Shown: positions 40,691 through 50,023 of the stretch, in pieces
Numbering within the stretch: position 1 is the first letter of the stretch
Layout of the letters: every line of letters starts with the position of its first letter
Assembly (NCBI GenBank): GCA_009924135.1
Contig: RFSE01000019.1
Coordinates: forward strand, 1-50,023
From: Pseudomonadota bacterium
GTDB lineage: Bacteria > Verrucomicrobiota > Verrucomicrobiia > Limisphaerales > SXTU01
Reading direction: 5' to 3'
Length of the DNA stretch: 50,023 nucleotides
Made by a program: the position numbers and the translations under genes
Notes under the pieces: model-generated
The model's database searches: none
Seen by the model: the letters and a program-made list of their open reading frames with translations, nothing else
Told to the model about the DNA's origin: nothing

Positions 40691-43479
40691 TTTCCGCCGG
40701 ACAATTCCTTGAGCCGCTGGTGCATGAGTTTCGCCTCGGGCGAGTTGGCGGGGGCCAGTTTCAGGCCGGCTTCGTAATGCTTCCTGGCGTCGGCCGTCTG
40801 CTTGCGCTGCCAGGCGATTTCGCCCAGGCCGAAATGGCCATTGTACGTGGTCGGCGCAAGCTCGATGACGCGCCGGTAGTCCTTCGCCGCGTCATCCAGC
40901 CGGTTCAGGCTCAACAAGGCCAACGCCCGGTTCAGGTGGGCTCCAGGGTGGTTGGGCTGCAACTCGATGACCTTGTCCAAGGAGGGCAACGCCGCCTCGT
41001 ATTGTTTCATCTGGATGAGGATGCCGCCCTTGTTCACCAGCGCCCGCGGACTGGTCGGGGCGAGCTTGAGCTGCGCGTCGGTCAGGGCCAGCGCATTGGT
41101 GAACCGCGCGGTGAACAGATACAACTCGGTAAGGGAATCGAGCAGTGGCAGGTCATTCGGGTGTTTTTGCAGCGCCGCAACGAAAGCCTTTTCCGCCTCG
41201 GTTTTCTGGCCTTTCAGGGAGAGATGCAGCGCGTCGAGCCGCAAGAAGGCGGCTTCATAGCCCACCACCCCGGCCCGCAGTTCTGGCTTCGCCCGGGCGC
41301 TTTCGAGGGCGGCATGAGCACGGTCCGGGAGCCCGAGCGCGATGAAGGTGTCAGCCATGGCGAGGTGGGCGGCGACATTCGTCGGCGCCAGTTCCGCCGC
41401 CCGGGTGAACTGGATGATCGCCTGCCGCGGCATGCTGGCCTGGCGCAGCAACTGACCAAGGGCAAAGCAGAAGTTCGGCTCGTCCGGCGGACCGTACCGG
41501 GCGAGCACCGAGCCCCAGGTCTGGCCGGGCCCGAGCAGTTCCTGCGCGATCTTCGCCGGATCGCTGGCCGAGGGCTTGCCGGTGCGGAGGGATTCGTTGA
41601 AATCGCGGTTGAGGACGGCGACGAGGTTGGAGGGGTTGAGCTTGGCTGCGGCATCAAACCAACTCTGTGCATTGGTCCATGCGCCTGCCCGTTGAAACCG
41701 GACCGCGCCATCGTTCAACAGCGTGGAACCCGAATTTAGAAGAAATGAGTGATCCGGAGAACCGGCAGACATTTTGCCTTCGTTGCCGGTAAAAAAACTG
41801 GCGATGCCGGCATCGGGAGTCTTCAGCGCGGGTGGCGGCACAATTTCATTCGTCTGGTAAACATGGAGTTCAAAGGTGAAACCAGTTGGAACCGGATAAA
41901 GGTTCTCCAAATAAATGGCGGGCGTAGGCGGATGCAGGGTGACCACATGGTTGGAGCGCGACTGCATCCCCAAGAACGCCGCGATGGCAGCCGGTGGCAG
42001 CACCTGCGTGTCGGCCGTTGCCCCCGGGTCGGGCCAGCGGCCGGGGTGACGACGTGAAAGCTGGCGGTGGTAACGCGTCAGTTGAAGCATCCGTCCGTCG
42101 AGCAGAATGTGCGGGGTGGTCTGGCCATGGAAGTAAGCGGCCACGAGCAACAGATGGGTGGGTTGCTCGCTGAGGGCGAGCGTGCCCTGGCCGGGCAGCC
42201 CCTTCACCAACTGCCCGGCAAACTCCCGGACCGCCGAGCCATTCTGAGCGCGCAACGAAGGAAGATTCTTCACCCCCAACCAGCCGGGCAAGGCTACCAG
42301 CCCAAGCCAGAGAACGCCGACCAGCGTAAAATTGACGACCTTCCCCACCGGCCCCGGTTTCCGCCACGCCTTGACCTCGTCCGTGCCGCAGAGCAGCAGG
42401 AAGTAACCCGCGCAGTAACCGATGACCAGCGCCCCGAGGTAGTAAAACAACAGCATCGCCCGGCCTTCGCCGAGCGCCCGCGGACTGAACGCCTGATCAA
42501 ACGTCATGTAAACGGTCACCCCCAGAAACCCCGCGTGGATAAAACGGAACATGAAGCCGGATAGCCAGGCGCCCGCTGCGCTCACATCGCCGAAACCCGA
42601 GGACCAGCGGATGCCGATGAGTGTCAGAGGAAGCAGCGTCACAAAGGACAGAATGAGCACGCGCCCCCGCGGACTGTAGAGCAGGAGGTTCTTTTGTGCG
42701 CCCAGTTCGGCCGTCAGGAAGTCACCAAAACTAAAACCAAACTCGGGCGAAGCGGTGAGCGGATTGAAAAGGTGGATCAGCAATCCCACCGCACCCCACA
42801 CGGCCAGGCGGCCCAGGAACCGGAAGTTGAAAAACTCGCGCCCCTTGAACCAGACGAGGGCCAGGAACAGAAAGGGCGCAAAGCCGAGCATCGCCCAGTT
42901 GTTGGCAAAGCCGAGCCCGCAGGCCAAAGCAAAGCGGCTGAGCCACTTGTCAGCGCGGCCCAGTCGGAATTCCAGCAGACACCAGATGGATGCGGCGAAG
43001 AGCAACAGGTCCAACGCCTCGCCCGTGGCGGCGGTGGCGTGTTCCCAAAAGCTCAGTTGCAGTCCGCACGCCAGCACTGCGAGCAGCGGCGGCAACCAGT
43101 TGCCCCGGACGGCGAGCAGTCCGTTTTCATCCTGCAAGCGCGCCCGCTGGTCGTGCGTGCGATCCTGTGGCAGCAGCGCAACACTGCGGGCCAGCAGCGC
43201 CAGGGTCAGCGCGGAACACACGGCAGCGAAAGCGTTCAAGGCGAGCAACTGAGCGCCAGCCGGCAGCGCTTTCACGGGCATGGTGAGCAAGTGGTAGAGC
43301 GGACGGCCGACCTTGGGCTGCCACCAGTTCCAGCCGAGCACCTGGCCCGTCAAGTCGAGCGCCGGCAGGGTTACCCACGAGGCCAGTGTGGCGAGATAGA
43401 GCCCGAGCACGCCCGCCGCCACGATCCACGGCAGGAAGGACTGGGTGAAATTGCGGCGTGAGGACGGCGGTTGTTCCAT
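40687..43479 (-). CDS. DUF2723 membrane protein with C-terminal TPR repeats
   Basis: 930 residues. The N-terminal half (about 15-420) is a multi-helix membrane domain of DUF2723 type, related to GT-C mannosyltransferase-like folds, with FWEHATAATGEALDLLLF as the family mark. The C-terminal half (about 580-925) is a series of TPR helical hairpins (ALVNKGGILIQMKQYEAALPSLDKVIELQPNHPGAHLNRALALL). It may glycosylate proteins or lipids at the outer face of the membrane. It overlaps the GT4 gene. Membrane-TPR fusions of this kind are common in Verrucomicrobia/Planctomycetes. Confidence 0.83.
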   Translation of the reverse strand: MEQPPSSRRNFTQSFLPWIVAAGVLGLYLATLASWVTLPALDLTGQVLGWNWWQPKVGRPLYHLLTMPVKALPAGAQLLALNAFAAVCSALTLALLARSVALLPQDRTHDQRARLQDENGLLAVRGNWLPPLLAVLACGLQLSFWEHATAATGEALDLLLFAASIWCLLEFRLGRADKWLSRFALACGLGFANNWAMLGFAPFLFLALVWFKGREFFNFRFLGRLAVWGAVGLLIHLFNPLTASPEFGFSFGDFLTAELGAQKNLLLYSPRGRVLILSFVTLLPLTLIGIRWSSGFGDVSAAGAWLSGFMFRFIHAGFLGVTVYMTFDQAFSPRALGEGRAMLLFYYLGALVIGYCAGYFLLLCGTDEVKAWRKPGPVGKVVNFTLVGVLWLGLVALPGWLGVKNLPSLRAQNGSAVREFAGQLVKGLPGQGTLALSEQPTHLLLVAAYFHGQTTPHILLDGRMLQLTRYHRQLSRRHPGRWPDPGATADTQVLPPAAIAAFLGMQSRSNHVVTLHPPTPAIYLENLYPVPTGFTFELHVYQTNEIVPPPALKTPDAGIASFFTGNEGKMSAGSPDHSFLLNSGSTLLNDGAVRFQRAGAWTNAQSWFDAAAKLNPSNLVAVLNRDFNESLRTGKPSASDPAKIAQELLGPGQTWGSVLARYGPPDEPNFCFALGQLLRQASMPRQAIIQFTRAAELAPTNVAAHLAMADTFIALGLPDRAHAALESARAKPELRAGVVGYEAAFLRLDALHLSLKGQKTEAEKAFVAALQKHPNDLPLLDSLTELYLFTARFTNALALTDAQLKLAPTSPRALVNKGGILIQMKQYEAALPSLDKVIELQPNHPGAHLNRALALLSLNRLDDAAKDYRRVIELAPTTYNGHFGLGEIAWQRKQTADARKHYEAGLKLAPANSPEAKLMHQRLKELSGGK

Positions 43480-43616
43480 AATGCTGAACGGCGAGGCAGA
43501 ATACGAAAGCCGCAGACCAGCGACAAGGAACTTGCGAGGGGACGGCGGGTTCCGGCACAGTGCCCGCCCCTGTGACGAACTGCGCCGCTGGCGGCCGACG
43601 GACAGGAATACGATTC

Positions 43617-44660
43617 ATGCAGAGCACACATAACTGGCACATCCAGGCCACCCGGCCGATCATCACACCGCGCCAACTGGCCGACTTGCTTCCGCTCACG
43701 CCGGAAGTCACGAAGACCGTCATCGCTGGCCGGCACGCGGTGCAGAACATCCTCGACCGGAAAGACCACCGGTTGCTGGTCGTCGTCGGCCCCTGCTCCA
43801 TCCACGACCCGGTGGCAGCGGTGGATTACGCGCGCCACCTGCTGCCCCTGCGGCAGGAGTTTGCTGACCGCATGGAGATTGTGATGCGCGTCTATTTCGA
43901 AAAGCCGCGCACCATCCTGGGTTGGAAGGGCCTCATCAACGACCCCCATCTCGACGGCTCCTGCGACATCGAAACCGGCTTGAAAGTCGGGCGTAAACTG
44001 CTGTCGGACATCGTCGGACTCGGCATGCCGGCGGGAACCGAGTTTCTTGACCCCGTGGTGCCCCAGTATCTGGCCGACCTCGTCAGCTGGGCCGCCGTGG
44101 GAGCACGCACGACTGAATCACAGACCCACCGCGAGATGGCCAGCGGCCTGTCCATGCCGGTCGGTTTCAAGAACGGCACGGACGGAATGCTCGAAACCGC
44201 CGTGAACGCCATGAAGGCCGCCCGGCACGCCCACAGCTTCCTGGGCATCGACCCCGACGGGCGCACGTGCATCGTGCAGACCACCGGCAACCAGTGGGGC
44301 CATGTGGTGCTGCGCGGGGGCAAACACGCGCCCAACTACGACGAACGCAGCATCGCCGACGCGGTCAAACAACTGCACGAAGCCGGCCTGCCCGGCGCGC
44401 TCATCGTGGATTGCAGTCATGCCAACTCGGGCAAAAAGCACACCCGCCAGCAAACGGTCTGGCAGCACCTCATCGAGCAACGCGTCGCCGGCAGCCAGTC
44501 GATTATTGGCGTCATGCTCGAAAGCAATTTGGAAGAAGGCAGCCAGCCGCTGGTCGATGACCTGAAGCAGCTTCGCTACGGGGTATCGATCACGGATGCC
44601 TGCCTGGGCTGGAAAGACACTGAAGCGCTCCTGCGCAAAGGCTACGAAGCCCTTCGTTGA
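43617..44660 (+). CDS. 3-deoxy-7-phosphoheptulonate synthase, class I
   Basis: About 347 residues of the AroF/AroG/AroH class. It joins phosphoenolpyruvate and erythrose 4-phosphate, the first shikimate step. Visible marks: [36 protein letters not shown], and near the C-terminus [15 protein letters not shown] with the metal-binding histidine and cysteine. ATG 43617 was chosen (gives [18 protein letters not shown]); the frame is open upstream but not protein-like. It stands alone on the plus strand inside the polysaccharide group and is convergent, with a 5-base gap, to the O-antigen ligase. Which aromatic amino acid inhibits it cannot be told. Confidence 0.93.
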   Translation: MQSTHNWHIQATRPIITPRQLADLLPLTPEVTKTVIAGRHAVQNILDRKDHRLLVVVGPCSIHDPVAAVDYARHLLPLRQEFADRMEIVMRVYFEKPRTILGWKGLINDPHLDGSCDIETGLKVGRKLLSDIVGLGMPAGTEFLDPVVPQYLADLVSWAAVGARTTESQTHREMASGLSMPVGFKNGTDGMLETAVNAMKAARHAHSFLGIDPDGRTCIVQTTGNQWGHVVLRGGKHAPNYDERSIADAVKQLHEAGLPGALIVDCSHANSGKKHTRQQTVWQHLIEQRVAGSQSIIGVMLESNLEEGSQPLVDDLKQLRYGVSITDACLGWKDTEALLRKGYEALR

Positions 44661-44665
44661 CCGGC

Positions 44666-46570
44666 TTAACGCCGTTGCTGCTCCGCCAGACGCTCCTCGG
44701 CCAGGCGCAGAAAAATGTCGTTCATGGTTGGGTCCAGGGTCGGCATCGTGCTCGCCCGGCGCAGGTACTCGCGGGCCTTCGCCCAATCCTCCAACTGGCA
44801 ATAATGCCAGCCCACGTGGGTCAAGGTGAACGTGCCGTTGGGATCCAATTCCAGGGCCTTGAGAATATACCCGGTGGCTTGCTGAGGTTTTCCGAGCAGA
44901 TCCAGACACATACCGTAGCGCAGCCGTGAATACCCGTCGTACGGGTTAAGCCGCCACGCCCGCTCGAACCATTGCATCGCTTCCGTGGCCAGTTGTTCGT
45001 AACCGGCGGGCCGGTCCCAGGCGGTCACCCGCAACACCTCACCGATCATGAAGCAGGTCTCGGCATTTCCCGGTTCCACGGCATGCGCCTGCCGCAGCAG
45101 TTCGAGTTGACGGCTGGCCGTGCCTTGCGGGTCCTGGGATCGAACCAGCAGGCGGTTCTCAATCCCGCGTGCCGTGGCAGTCCGCCCCAACCAGACGGCC
45201 ACCCCCAGGCCAAGCACCGTGATCGCCACCCGGCCGGCCAGTCCCAGCGGGACATGCACCTGCGAAGTCGCATACCGCCAATGGGCGGCCAGCAGTGCCA
45301 TCAGCGTGACCGCAGCCAGGGCGTTGGCGGGAATGTGAAAATTGAAGTCCACCACACTGTGAATCAGCAAGGCAACCAGGCTGGTGGAGGCCCCCAGCAC
45401 GAAGGCGAACCGGTTGCTTTGCCGCGCGCGAAAGGCGTCGCCGTCCCGCTGGACGTGCGGCCATACGCGCACCACCCCCCAGAAAAGCACCACCAAGGCC
45501 AGGGCTACCAGCACCGCGCCCACGAGTCCCCAATCGGCCAGGGTGTTCAGGTAATCATTGTGCACCCGGTCCGGTCGGGCCTGCACGGCGGTGTCACGAT
45601 ACAGCCGGAAGAGATGGTCATAATGCCCCGGCCCGGCACCCCACCAAAAGTTCGCGTGCCAGATTTTGATGGCCGCCGGCCAGAGATGCTCCCGCGCATC
45701 GTTCAGGCGGTTCGGGTCAAAAAGTTTCTGGACACGTTCAGAGCTGGTTTGCGACTGGGCCACCGCCCACCCGCCGGCCCCGACCATGCAGATCAAAACC
45801 AACAGGGCCGGCACGCGCTGCCCCCGCTGGGCCAGCAGCACCGCGAAGAACCCCAACAACGCGAGGGTGGTCGCCACCCAGGCGCCGCGGGATTCCGTGG
45901 CCAGCAGCCCGGCCCCGATCACGATGACAGCGTATCCCGTCAGAATGCGCATGATGTGATGGAGCCGCCCCATCAAGAGGTAGGCCAGCCCCAGCGGCAA
46001 GGCGAGTTCCAGCCAGCCAGCCAGATGATTGGGACAGATGTAGGTGCCCGAACCACGCCCCCGGTACCCCTCCCACCGCACATAGTTCCAGACCTGCGTG
46101 GACTTGGTGAGGACTTGAAAGATTGCGTACATGGAGCTGAACGCCGCCACGGTCAGCAACATCCCGGCCACCCAGTTGGCCGAATGGGCACGGTTGAGGT
46201 TGTTCACCACCACGAAAAAGAACATGCCGCAAAGGGCGACCAGCAAAAGCTCGCCCTGGGCCGTGTATTCCACGGCAGCGTAAGGCGTGCGCAGGGCGGC
46301 GTAACCGAGAAAGGCCAGCACCGCCCAGGCCATCGGCGGCCAGCAGAGGGTGGGTTTGGAAGCCCGCCAAAACCGCACCAGCCACAACCACAGAGCCGCA
46401 ATGCCGAGCGCCACCATCACCGCGAAAAATTCCGCATGCGTCCCGCCCAGGGCCAGCGATCCGAACGCCAAAGCTCCCAGCACGAGAAATAGTATCCCGC
46501 GCTCGCAAAACTCGTCCACTTGCTCCGGTGACATTGATGCGAAGCTAGGCAAAGGGTCACTGACGGTCAC
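44666..46570 (-). CDS. O-antigen ligase (Wzy_C-like) with C-terminal TPR
   Basis: 634 residues, GTG start at 46570. About twelve hydrophobic helices lie between 25 and 430, with the periplasmic loop marks GTYICPNHLAGWLELALPLG and RVHNDYLNTLADWGLVG of the O-antigen ligase/polymerase family. From about 470 on, TPR-like helices follow (YGMCLDLLGKPQQATGYILKALELDPNG). It would join or polymerise lipid-linked glycans in the periplasm. It diverges from the hybrid sensor kinase gene across a 132-base gap. Confidence 0.87.
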   Translation of the reverse strand: MTVSDPLPSFASMSPEQVDEFCERGILFLVLGALAFGSLALGGTHAEFFAVMVALGIAALWLWLVRFWRASKPTLCWPPMAWAVLAFLGYAALRTPYAAVEYTAQGELLLVALCGMFFFVVVNNLNRAHSANWVAGMLLTVAAFSSMYAIFQVLTKSTQVWNYVRWEGYRGRGSGTYICPNHLAGWLELALPLGLAYLLMGRLHHIMRILTGYAVIVIGAGLLATESRGAWVATTLALLGFFAVLLAQRGQRVPALLVLICMVGAGGWAVAQSQTSSERVQKLFDPNRLNDAREHLWPAAIKIWHANFWWGAGPGHYDHLFRLYRDTAVQARPDRVHNDYLNTLADWGLVGAVLVALALVVLFWGVVRVWPHVQRDGDAFRARQSNRFAFVLGASTSLVALLIHSVVDFNFHIPANALAAVTLMALLAAHWRYATSQVHVPLGLAGRVAITVLGLGVAVWLGRTATARGIENRLLVRSQDPQGTASRQLELLRQAHAVEPGNAETCFMIGEVLRVTAWDRPAGYEQLATEAMQWFERAWRLNPYDGYSRLRYGMCLDLLGKPQQATGYILKALELDPNGTFTLTHVGWHYCQLEDWAKAREYLRRASTMPTLDPTMNDIFLRLAEERLAEQQRR

Positions 46571-46686
46571 GCCCTTTCAACACGAAGGGGCGGATTGAGA
46601 ATTGCGGTTTGCCGCAGAGGTCGCTAGCTTCCGCCGCGTGTCCGGCCCGTCAACCATCTATCGCCGCATCATTGGGGTGAGACCCG

Positions 46687-46692
46687 AGGAGG
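46687..46692 (+). promoter_or_regulatory. Shine-Dalgarno sequence of the hybrid kinase gene
   Basis: AGGAGG ends 10 bases before the ATG at 46703. It fixes the kinase start and is one of the few strong ribosome-binding sites visible in this window. Confidence 0.65.
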
Positions 46693-46702
46693 GGGGCGTT
46701 TG

Positions 46703-49700
46703 ATGGCCGTGCCCATGCGTGTTCTGCTGGTGGAGGACGATGAAAGCCACGCGGCGGCCATCCTCGCCGAACTGCGCCGGGGTGACTACGAACTCACGTG
46801 TGAACGGGTTGCCACGGCGGACGCATTCCAAGCGGCCCTCAAACAAGGCGGTTGGACGGTCATTCTGAGTGATTTCGTGCTGCCCGGACTGAACGGTCTG
46901 GACGCCCTGGCCATGGTGCAGCTGGCAGGATGCGGAGTGCCCTTCATTTTCGTTTCCGGCCAGATGGATGAGGATGCCGCCGTGGCCGCGTTGCGCGGCG
47001 GGGCGGCAGACTACGTGCGCAAATCCAATCTGGTGCGGCTGCGGCCCACCATTGAACGGGCGTTGCGCGAAGCCGAAGAACGGCGTGCCCAGGAACAACT
47101 GCGCCAGGAGACTGCCGCCCGTACCCGTCAGCAGGCGGTGCTGGCCGAGTTCGGCCCCTGGGCGCTGGCCGGCATGCCGCTGGACATGCTGCTGGCCGGC
47201 ACGGCTGAACGGGTGGTCGATGCCCTCGGCACCGAATATTGCGAGGTCCTGGAGCTGACGCCCACGGCCGAAGCGCTGCTGCTGCGGGCCGGCGTCGGCT
47301 GGCATTCCGGCTGCGTTGGAACCATCCGGCTGGCGACGGCGAACGACTCCCAGGCGGGGGCAACCTGGCGGGGCAACGCGCCAGTGATCGTATCCGACTG
47401 GGCCACTGAAGCCAAACTCCAGCCTTCCGCGCTGCTGCGCGAACATCTGGTCCGCAGCGGTCTGACCGTGCCCATCCGGCTGCGCAACCGCATCTTCGGA
47501 GTGCTCGGGGCCCATTCGACGCGCCTGCGTGAATTCACCACGGCCGACGCCCATTTTCTGCAGGTCATAGCCAACGTCCTGGCCACCGCCGTCGAACGCA
47601 AGCTGGCGGAAGATGCGCTGCGTGAAAGCGATGAACGATTCCGCCTGCTCGTGGAGGAGGTCAAGGGCTACGCCATCATCACGCTGGACCCGGGAGCGTG
47701 CGTGCAGACGTGGAACCACGGGGCGGAGCACCTCTTCGGTCATTCGGCGGCGGAAATGATCGGCCAGCCAATCGCGCGGACCTATCCACCGGGAGATGTG
47801 GAACTGGGCAAACCCGAACTGGACCTGCGACTCGCGGAGGAAATGGGCCAGTTCGAGGACGAGGACTGGCGGTGGCAGAAAGGCGGCACGCAGTTCTGGG
47901 CCAACGTCGTCATTACTGCGTTGCGGCGCGCCGACGGGACGTTGCGCGGTTACGGCGTGGTGACACGGGACATGACGGAACGGAAGCAGGCACACGAAGC
48001 GCTGCGCCTCAACGAGGAAAAATTCCGTTCCCTGGTCAATCACATTCCCGACGCCGTCTGGACGGCCAATGCAGCGGGCGAAGCCCTGTTCATCAGCGGC
48101 AGCGCGGAACGGATCTACGGCTTGAGCGCGGAGGAAATGAAGGCGCCGGGCGCCCCCCTGGGCCTCGGCCGGGTGCATCAGGATGATGCGCCCCGGCTGC
48201 GCGCGGCGTGGACGGCCTTGTTCGAACGCCAGCAACGCTTCGAAGTGGAGTGCCGTTACCAGCGCAAAGATGGCCGGACGGCGTGGCTGCTGCTGCGGGC
48301 CTCCGCGATCTATGAGAAGGACGGGCAACTCGTCGCCGACGGGATCACCTCGGACATCACGGAACGCAAACGGGCGGAAGAAGCGTTGCGGGAGAGCGAG
48401 ACACAGATCCGTGCCCAAGCCCGGCTGCTGGATCTGGCGCACGACGCCATCGTCGTCCGCAACCTGAAGCACGAGGTGCTTTATTGGAACCGGGGGGCCG
48501 AGCGCATTTACGGCTGGACGGCCAGCGAGGCCCGGGGCCGCCGCGTGACCGACCTGCTGCTCAAGGACACCAAATCTTTCGATGCAGCGCAGTTGGAGTT
48601 GATGGAAAAGGGCGAATGGAGCGGCGAAATCCGGCAGTTCACCCGGGATGGCCGGGAGGTCATTGTGAGCGGCCGCTGGACGCTGGTACGGGATGAACAG
48701 GGCCGCCCGACCTCGGTGCTGGTGCTGAACACGGACATCACCGAGAAGAAGCGGCTCGAAAACCAGTTCCTGCGCTCCCAGCGCATGGAGAGCATCGGCA
48801 CCCTCGCCGGCGGGGTGGCGCACGATCTTAACAACATCCTCTCGCCCATCATGATGTCCGCGCCGTTGCTGCGCATGGACGAACTGCCCGCCGAGGATTT
48901 TGACCGGCTGCTGGACACCATCGAGACCAACGCCCAGCGCGGGAGCGACATCGTCAAGCAACTGCTCGCGTTCGGCCGCGGGATTGAAGGCGAGCGGGTC
49001 GTCGTGCAGTTGCGCCATATCATCAAGGAAATGGTCAAGATCGCGCGCGAAACGTTTCCCAAAAACATCACCGTCGGCGCGGACGTGGCGGACAACCTCT
49101 GGCCCATCATGGGCGATCCGACCCAGACGCACCAGATCTTGCTCAACCTCTGCATCAATGCGCGGGACGCCATGCCCAACGGCGGCACCTTGAGAATCAT
49201 CGCGGACAACGTGCAGCTCGACGAACATTACGCCGCGCAGGACCCCGAGGCGAAGCAGGGTCCCTTTGTCTCCTTGCGGGTCACCGATACCGGCACGGGT
49301 ATCCCGAAGGAGATCATGGACAAGATTTTTGATCCGTTTTTCACGACCAAGGAAATTGGCAAAGGCACCGGATTGGGACTGGCCACCGTGATGGGCATCG
49401 TGAAAAGCCATGGCGGCATGCTCCACGTTTACAGCGAAGTGGGCAAAGGCAGCGCGTTCAACGTGCTGCTTCCCGCCGCCCCCAATGCCGTGGCCCCTGG
49501 GGAGGAAGCCGTACGCGAGCCGCTGCCCATGGGCAAAGGAGAAACCATCCTGGTCGTGGACGACGAAGCCGGGATTCTCGGGGCCACCACCAAATTGTTG
49601 GAACGGCACAATTACAAAGTCCTCGCCGCCGCCGATGGGGCTGAGGCACTCACCCTTTTCACCCGCCACCGGGGCGCCATCCGCCTCATCATGACCGATG

Positions 49701-50023
49701 TCATGATGCCCGTGATGGATGGCCTGGCCCTGACCCGCGTCATCCGGAAAATGGCGCCGGATTTGGGGATCATCGCCTCCAGCGGACTCGAACATGATGC
49801 CCGGTTCGAGGAGCTGCGCGGCCTGGGCGTATCCGCCTTTCTCACCAAACCTTACACCGCCGAAAAGCTCTTGCGGACCTTGCGCGAGCTGCTGGTCGAA
49901 GTCCAGCATCAATTGTTCAATGTCGGGGGTGAGCTCAGTATTCCCGGTTTCGAATTGCTGAAAAAAGACGCCTTGCTGTTGTTGGACAACGCCTTGGCAG
50001 ACCATAACGATGCGCTGCCCAAG
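46703..50023 (+). CDS. Hybrid sensor histidine kinase (REC-GAF-PAS-HK-REC) running into cobalamin adenosyltransferase sequence; cut by window end
   Basis: An open frame of 1107 codons reaching the window edge without a stop. In order: a receiver domain (1-125; acidic pair in [10 protein letters not shown]57, K107); a GAF-like domain (about 160-300); three PAS/PAC units (about 312-440, 437-570, 570-700; each ends ITERK-like); a histidine kinase core with H707 in [29 protein letters not shown] and [15 protein letters not shown]; and a second receiver (about 950-1060; D999, K1049). It would sense signals and pass phosphate internally or to partners. From about residue 1063 the sequence switches to the pattern of PduO-type cobalamin adenosyltransferase (see 49886-50023). 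Start ATG 46703 is backed by AGGAGG. Confidence 0.88.
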   Translation, partial: MAVPMRVLLVEDDESHAAAILAELRRGDYELTCERVATADAFQAALKQGGWTVILSDFVLPGLNGLDALAMVQLAGCGVPFIFVSGQMDEDAAVAALRGGAADYVRKSNLVRLRPTIERALREAEERRAQEQLRQETAARTRQQAVLAEFGPWALAGMPLDMLLAGTAERVVDALGTEYCEVLELTPTAEALLLRAGVGWHSGCVGTIRLATANDSQAGATWRGNAPVIVSDWATEAKLQPSALLREHLVRSGLTVPIRLRNRIFGVLGAHSTRLREFTTADAHFLQVIANVLATAVERKLAEDALRESDERFRLLVEEVKGYAIITLDPGACVQTWNHGAEHLFGHSAAEMIGQPIARTYPPGDVELGKPELDLRLAEEMGQFEDEDWRWQKGGTQFWANVVITALRRADGTLRGYGVVTRDMTERKQAHEALRLNEEKFRSLVNHIPDAVWTANAAGEALFISGSAERIYGLSAEEMKAPGAPLGLGRVHQDDAPRLRAAWTALFERQQRFEVECRYQRKDGRTAWLLLRASAIYEKDGQLVADGITSDITERKRAEEALRESETQIRAQARLLDLAHDAIVVRNLKHEVLYWNRGAERIYGWTASEARGRRVTDLLLKDTKSFDAAQLELMEKGEWSGEIRQFTRDGREVIVSGRWTLVRDEQGRPTSVLVLNTDITEKKRLENQFLRSQRMESIGTLAGGVAHDLNNILSPIMMSAPLLRMDELPAEDFDRLLDTIETNAQRGSDIVKQLLAFGRGIEGERVVVQLRHIIKEMVKIARETFPKNITVGADVADNLWPIMGDPTQTHQILLNLCINARDAMPNGGTLRIIADNVQLDEHYAAQDPEAKQGPFVSLRVTDTGTGIPKEIMDKIFDPFFTTKEIGKGTGLGLATVMGIVKSHGGMLHVYSEVGKGSAFNVLLPAAPNAVAPGEEAVREPLPMGKGETILVVDDEAGILGATTKLLERHNYKVLAAADGAEALTLFTRHRGAIRLIMTDVMMPVMDGLALTRVIRKMAPDLGIIASSGLEHDARFEELRGLGVSAFLTKPYTAEKLLRTLRELLVEVQHQLFNVGGELSIPGFELLKKDALLLLDNALADHNDALPK
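49886..50023 (+). other. Partial PduO-type cobalamin adenosyltransferase module in the kinase frame
   Basis: The last ~46 codons, after the second receiver, spell [34 protein letters not shown] and HNDALPK. This follows the middle of PduO-type ATP:cob(I)alamin adenosyltransferases ([16 protein letters not shown]..., then a helix and LPxLxEFILPGG). The N-terminal ~60 residues of that family (nucleotide-binding TKTGD and VDELNS parts) are missing. The rest lies outside the window. Family match is from memory of conserved motifs. Confidence 0.7.

Noticed and set aside
46658-50005. An open frame of 1115 residues on the minus strand
   Set aside because: It is antisense to the hybrid kinase, whose motifs are all correct on the plus strand; the antisense protein is rich in His/Arg/Gln and matches nothing.

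Overview
The window looks like a chromosomal segment of a GC-rich Verrucomicrobiota bacterium, probably near Pedosphaera/Limisphaerales. The evidence is: three Tat-type DUF1501 proteins with a DUF1549/DUF1553 protein and a PPC-domain protein (a Planctomycetes/Verrucomicrobia hallmark); a HemQ-type coproheme decarboxylase; very large Ig/beta-propeller secreted proteins; and many short palindromic repeats of kinds that are scattered through such genomes. No rRNA, tRNA, CRISPR array, intact transposase or prophage was seen. The taxonomic call is inference from gene content.

Layout. 1-3.6 kb: an Rrf2 regulator and a glycoside hydrolase/GT2 fusion that carries an in-frame palindromic repeat, ending at a MITE-like inverted repeat. 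3.6-9.4 kb (minus strand): MoaB/Mog, NnrS, a DUF2254 membrane protein, two FHA-domain paralogs flanking a leucine-rich-repeat protein, and a decayed copy of the DUF2254 5' end next to the second FHA gene. 9.7-20.8 kb (plus): DUF1501, FAH-family enzyme, Tll0287-like haem protein, DUF1501, DUF1549/DUF1553, DUF1501, PPC protein. 20.9-27.2 kb: Nif3-like protein, a degenerate receiver protein, HemQ, a lipoprotein, ProB, MazG and a tandem SGNH hydrolase. 27.4-33.2 kb: a 1340-residue secreted Ig/propeller protein, a sugar isomerase/epimerase-like TIM barrel and a zinc-ribbon protein. 33.4-38.4 kb: a DUF47-Pit phosphate transport pair, a medium-chain dehydrogenase without structural-zinc cysteines, a BtuF-like protein and a small membrane protein with a ParB-like N-terminus. 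38.4-46.6 kb: a surface polysaccharide group (WecA/MraY-like transferase, GT4, DUF2723-TPR, O-antigen ligase-TPR) interrupted by a DAHP synthase. 46.7 kb to the edge: a hybrid sensor kinase (REC-GAF-PAS-HK-REC) that reads without a stop into part of a PduO-type cobalamin adenosyltransferase.

How genes work together. The DUF1501/DUF1549/DUF1553/PPC/haem cluster is probably one exported system of unknown chemistry. DUF47 and Pit form a low-affinity phosphate uptake pair. The 38-46 kb genes would make and ligate a lipid-linked glycan. The rest is mostly housekeeping.

The most unusual signals are: (i) repeats that have entered or now bound coding regions (GT2 insertion, PPC signal peptide, proB stop and mazG start inside one inverted repeat); (ii) the kinase/adenosyltransferase chimera at the right edge; (iii) the ParB-like peptide on a membrane anchor; (iv) four exact-position cysteine losses in the dehydrogenase; (v) the duplicated and decayed FHA-DUF2254 unit.
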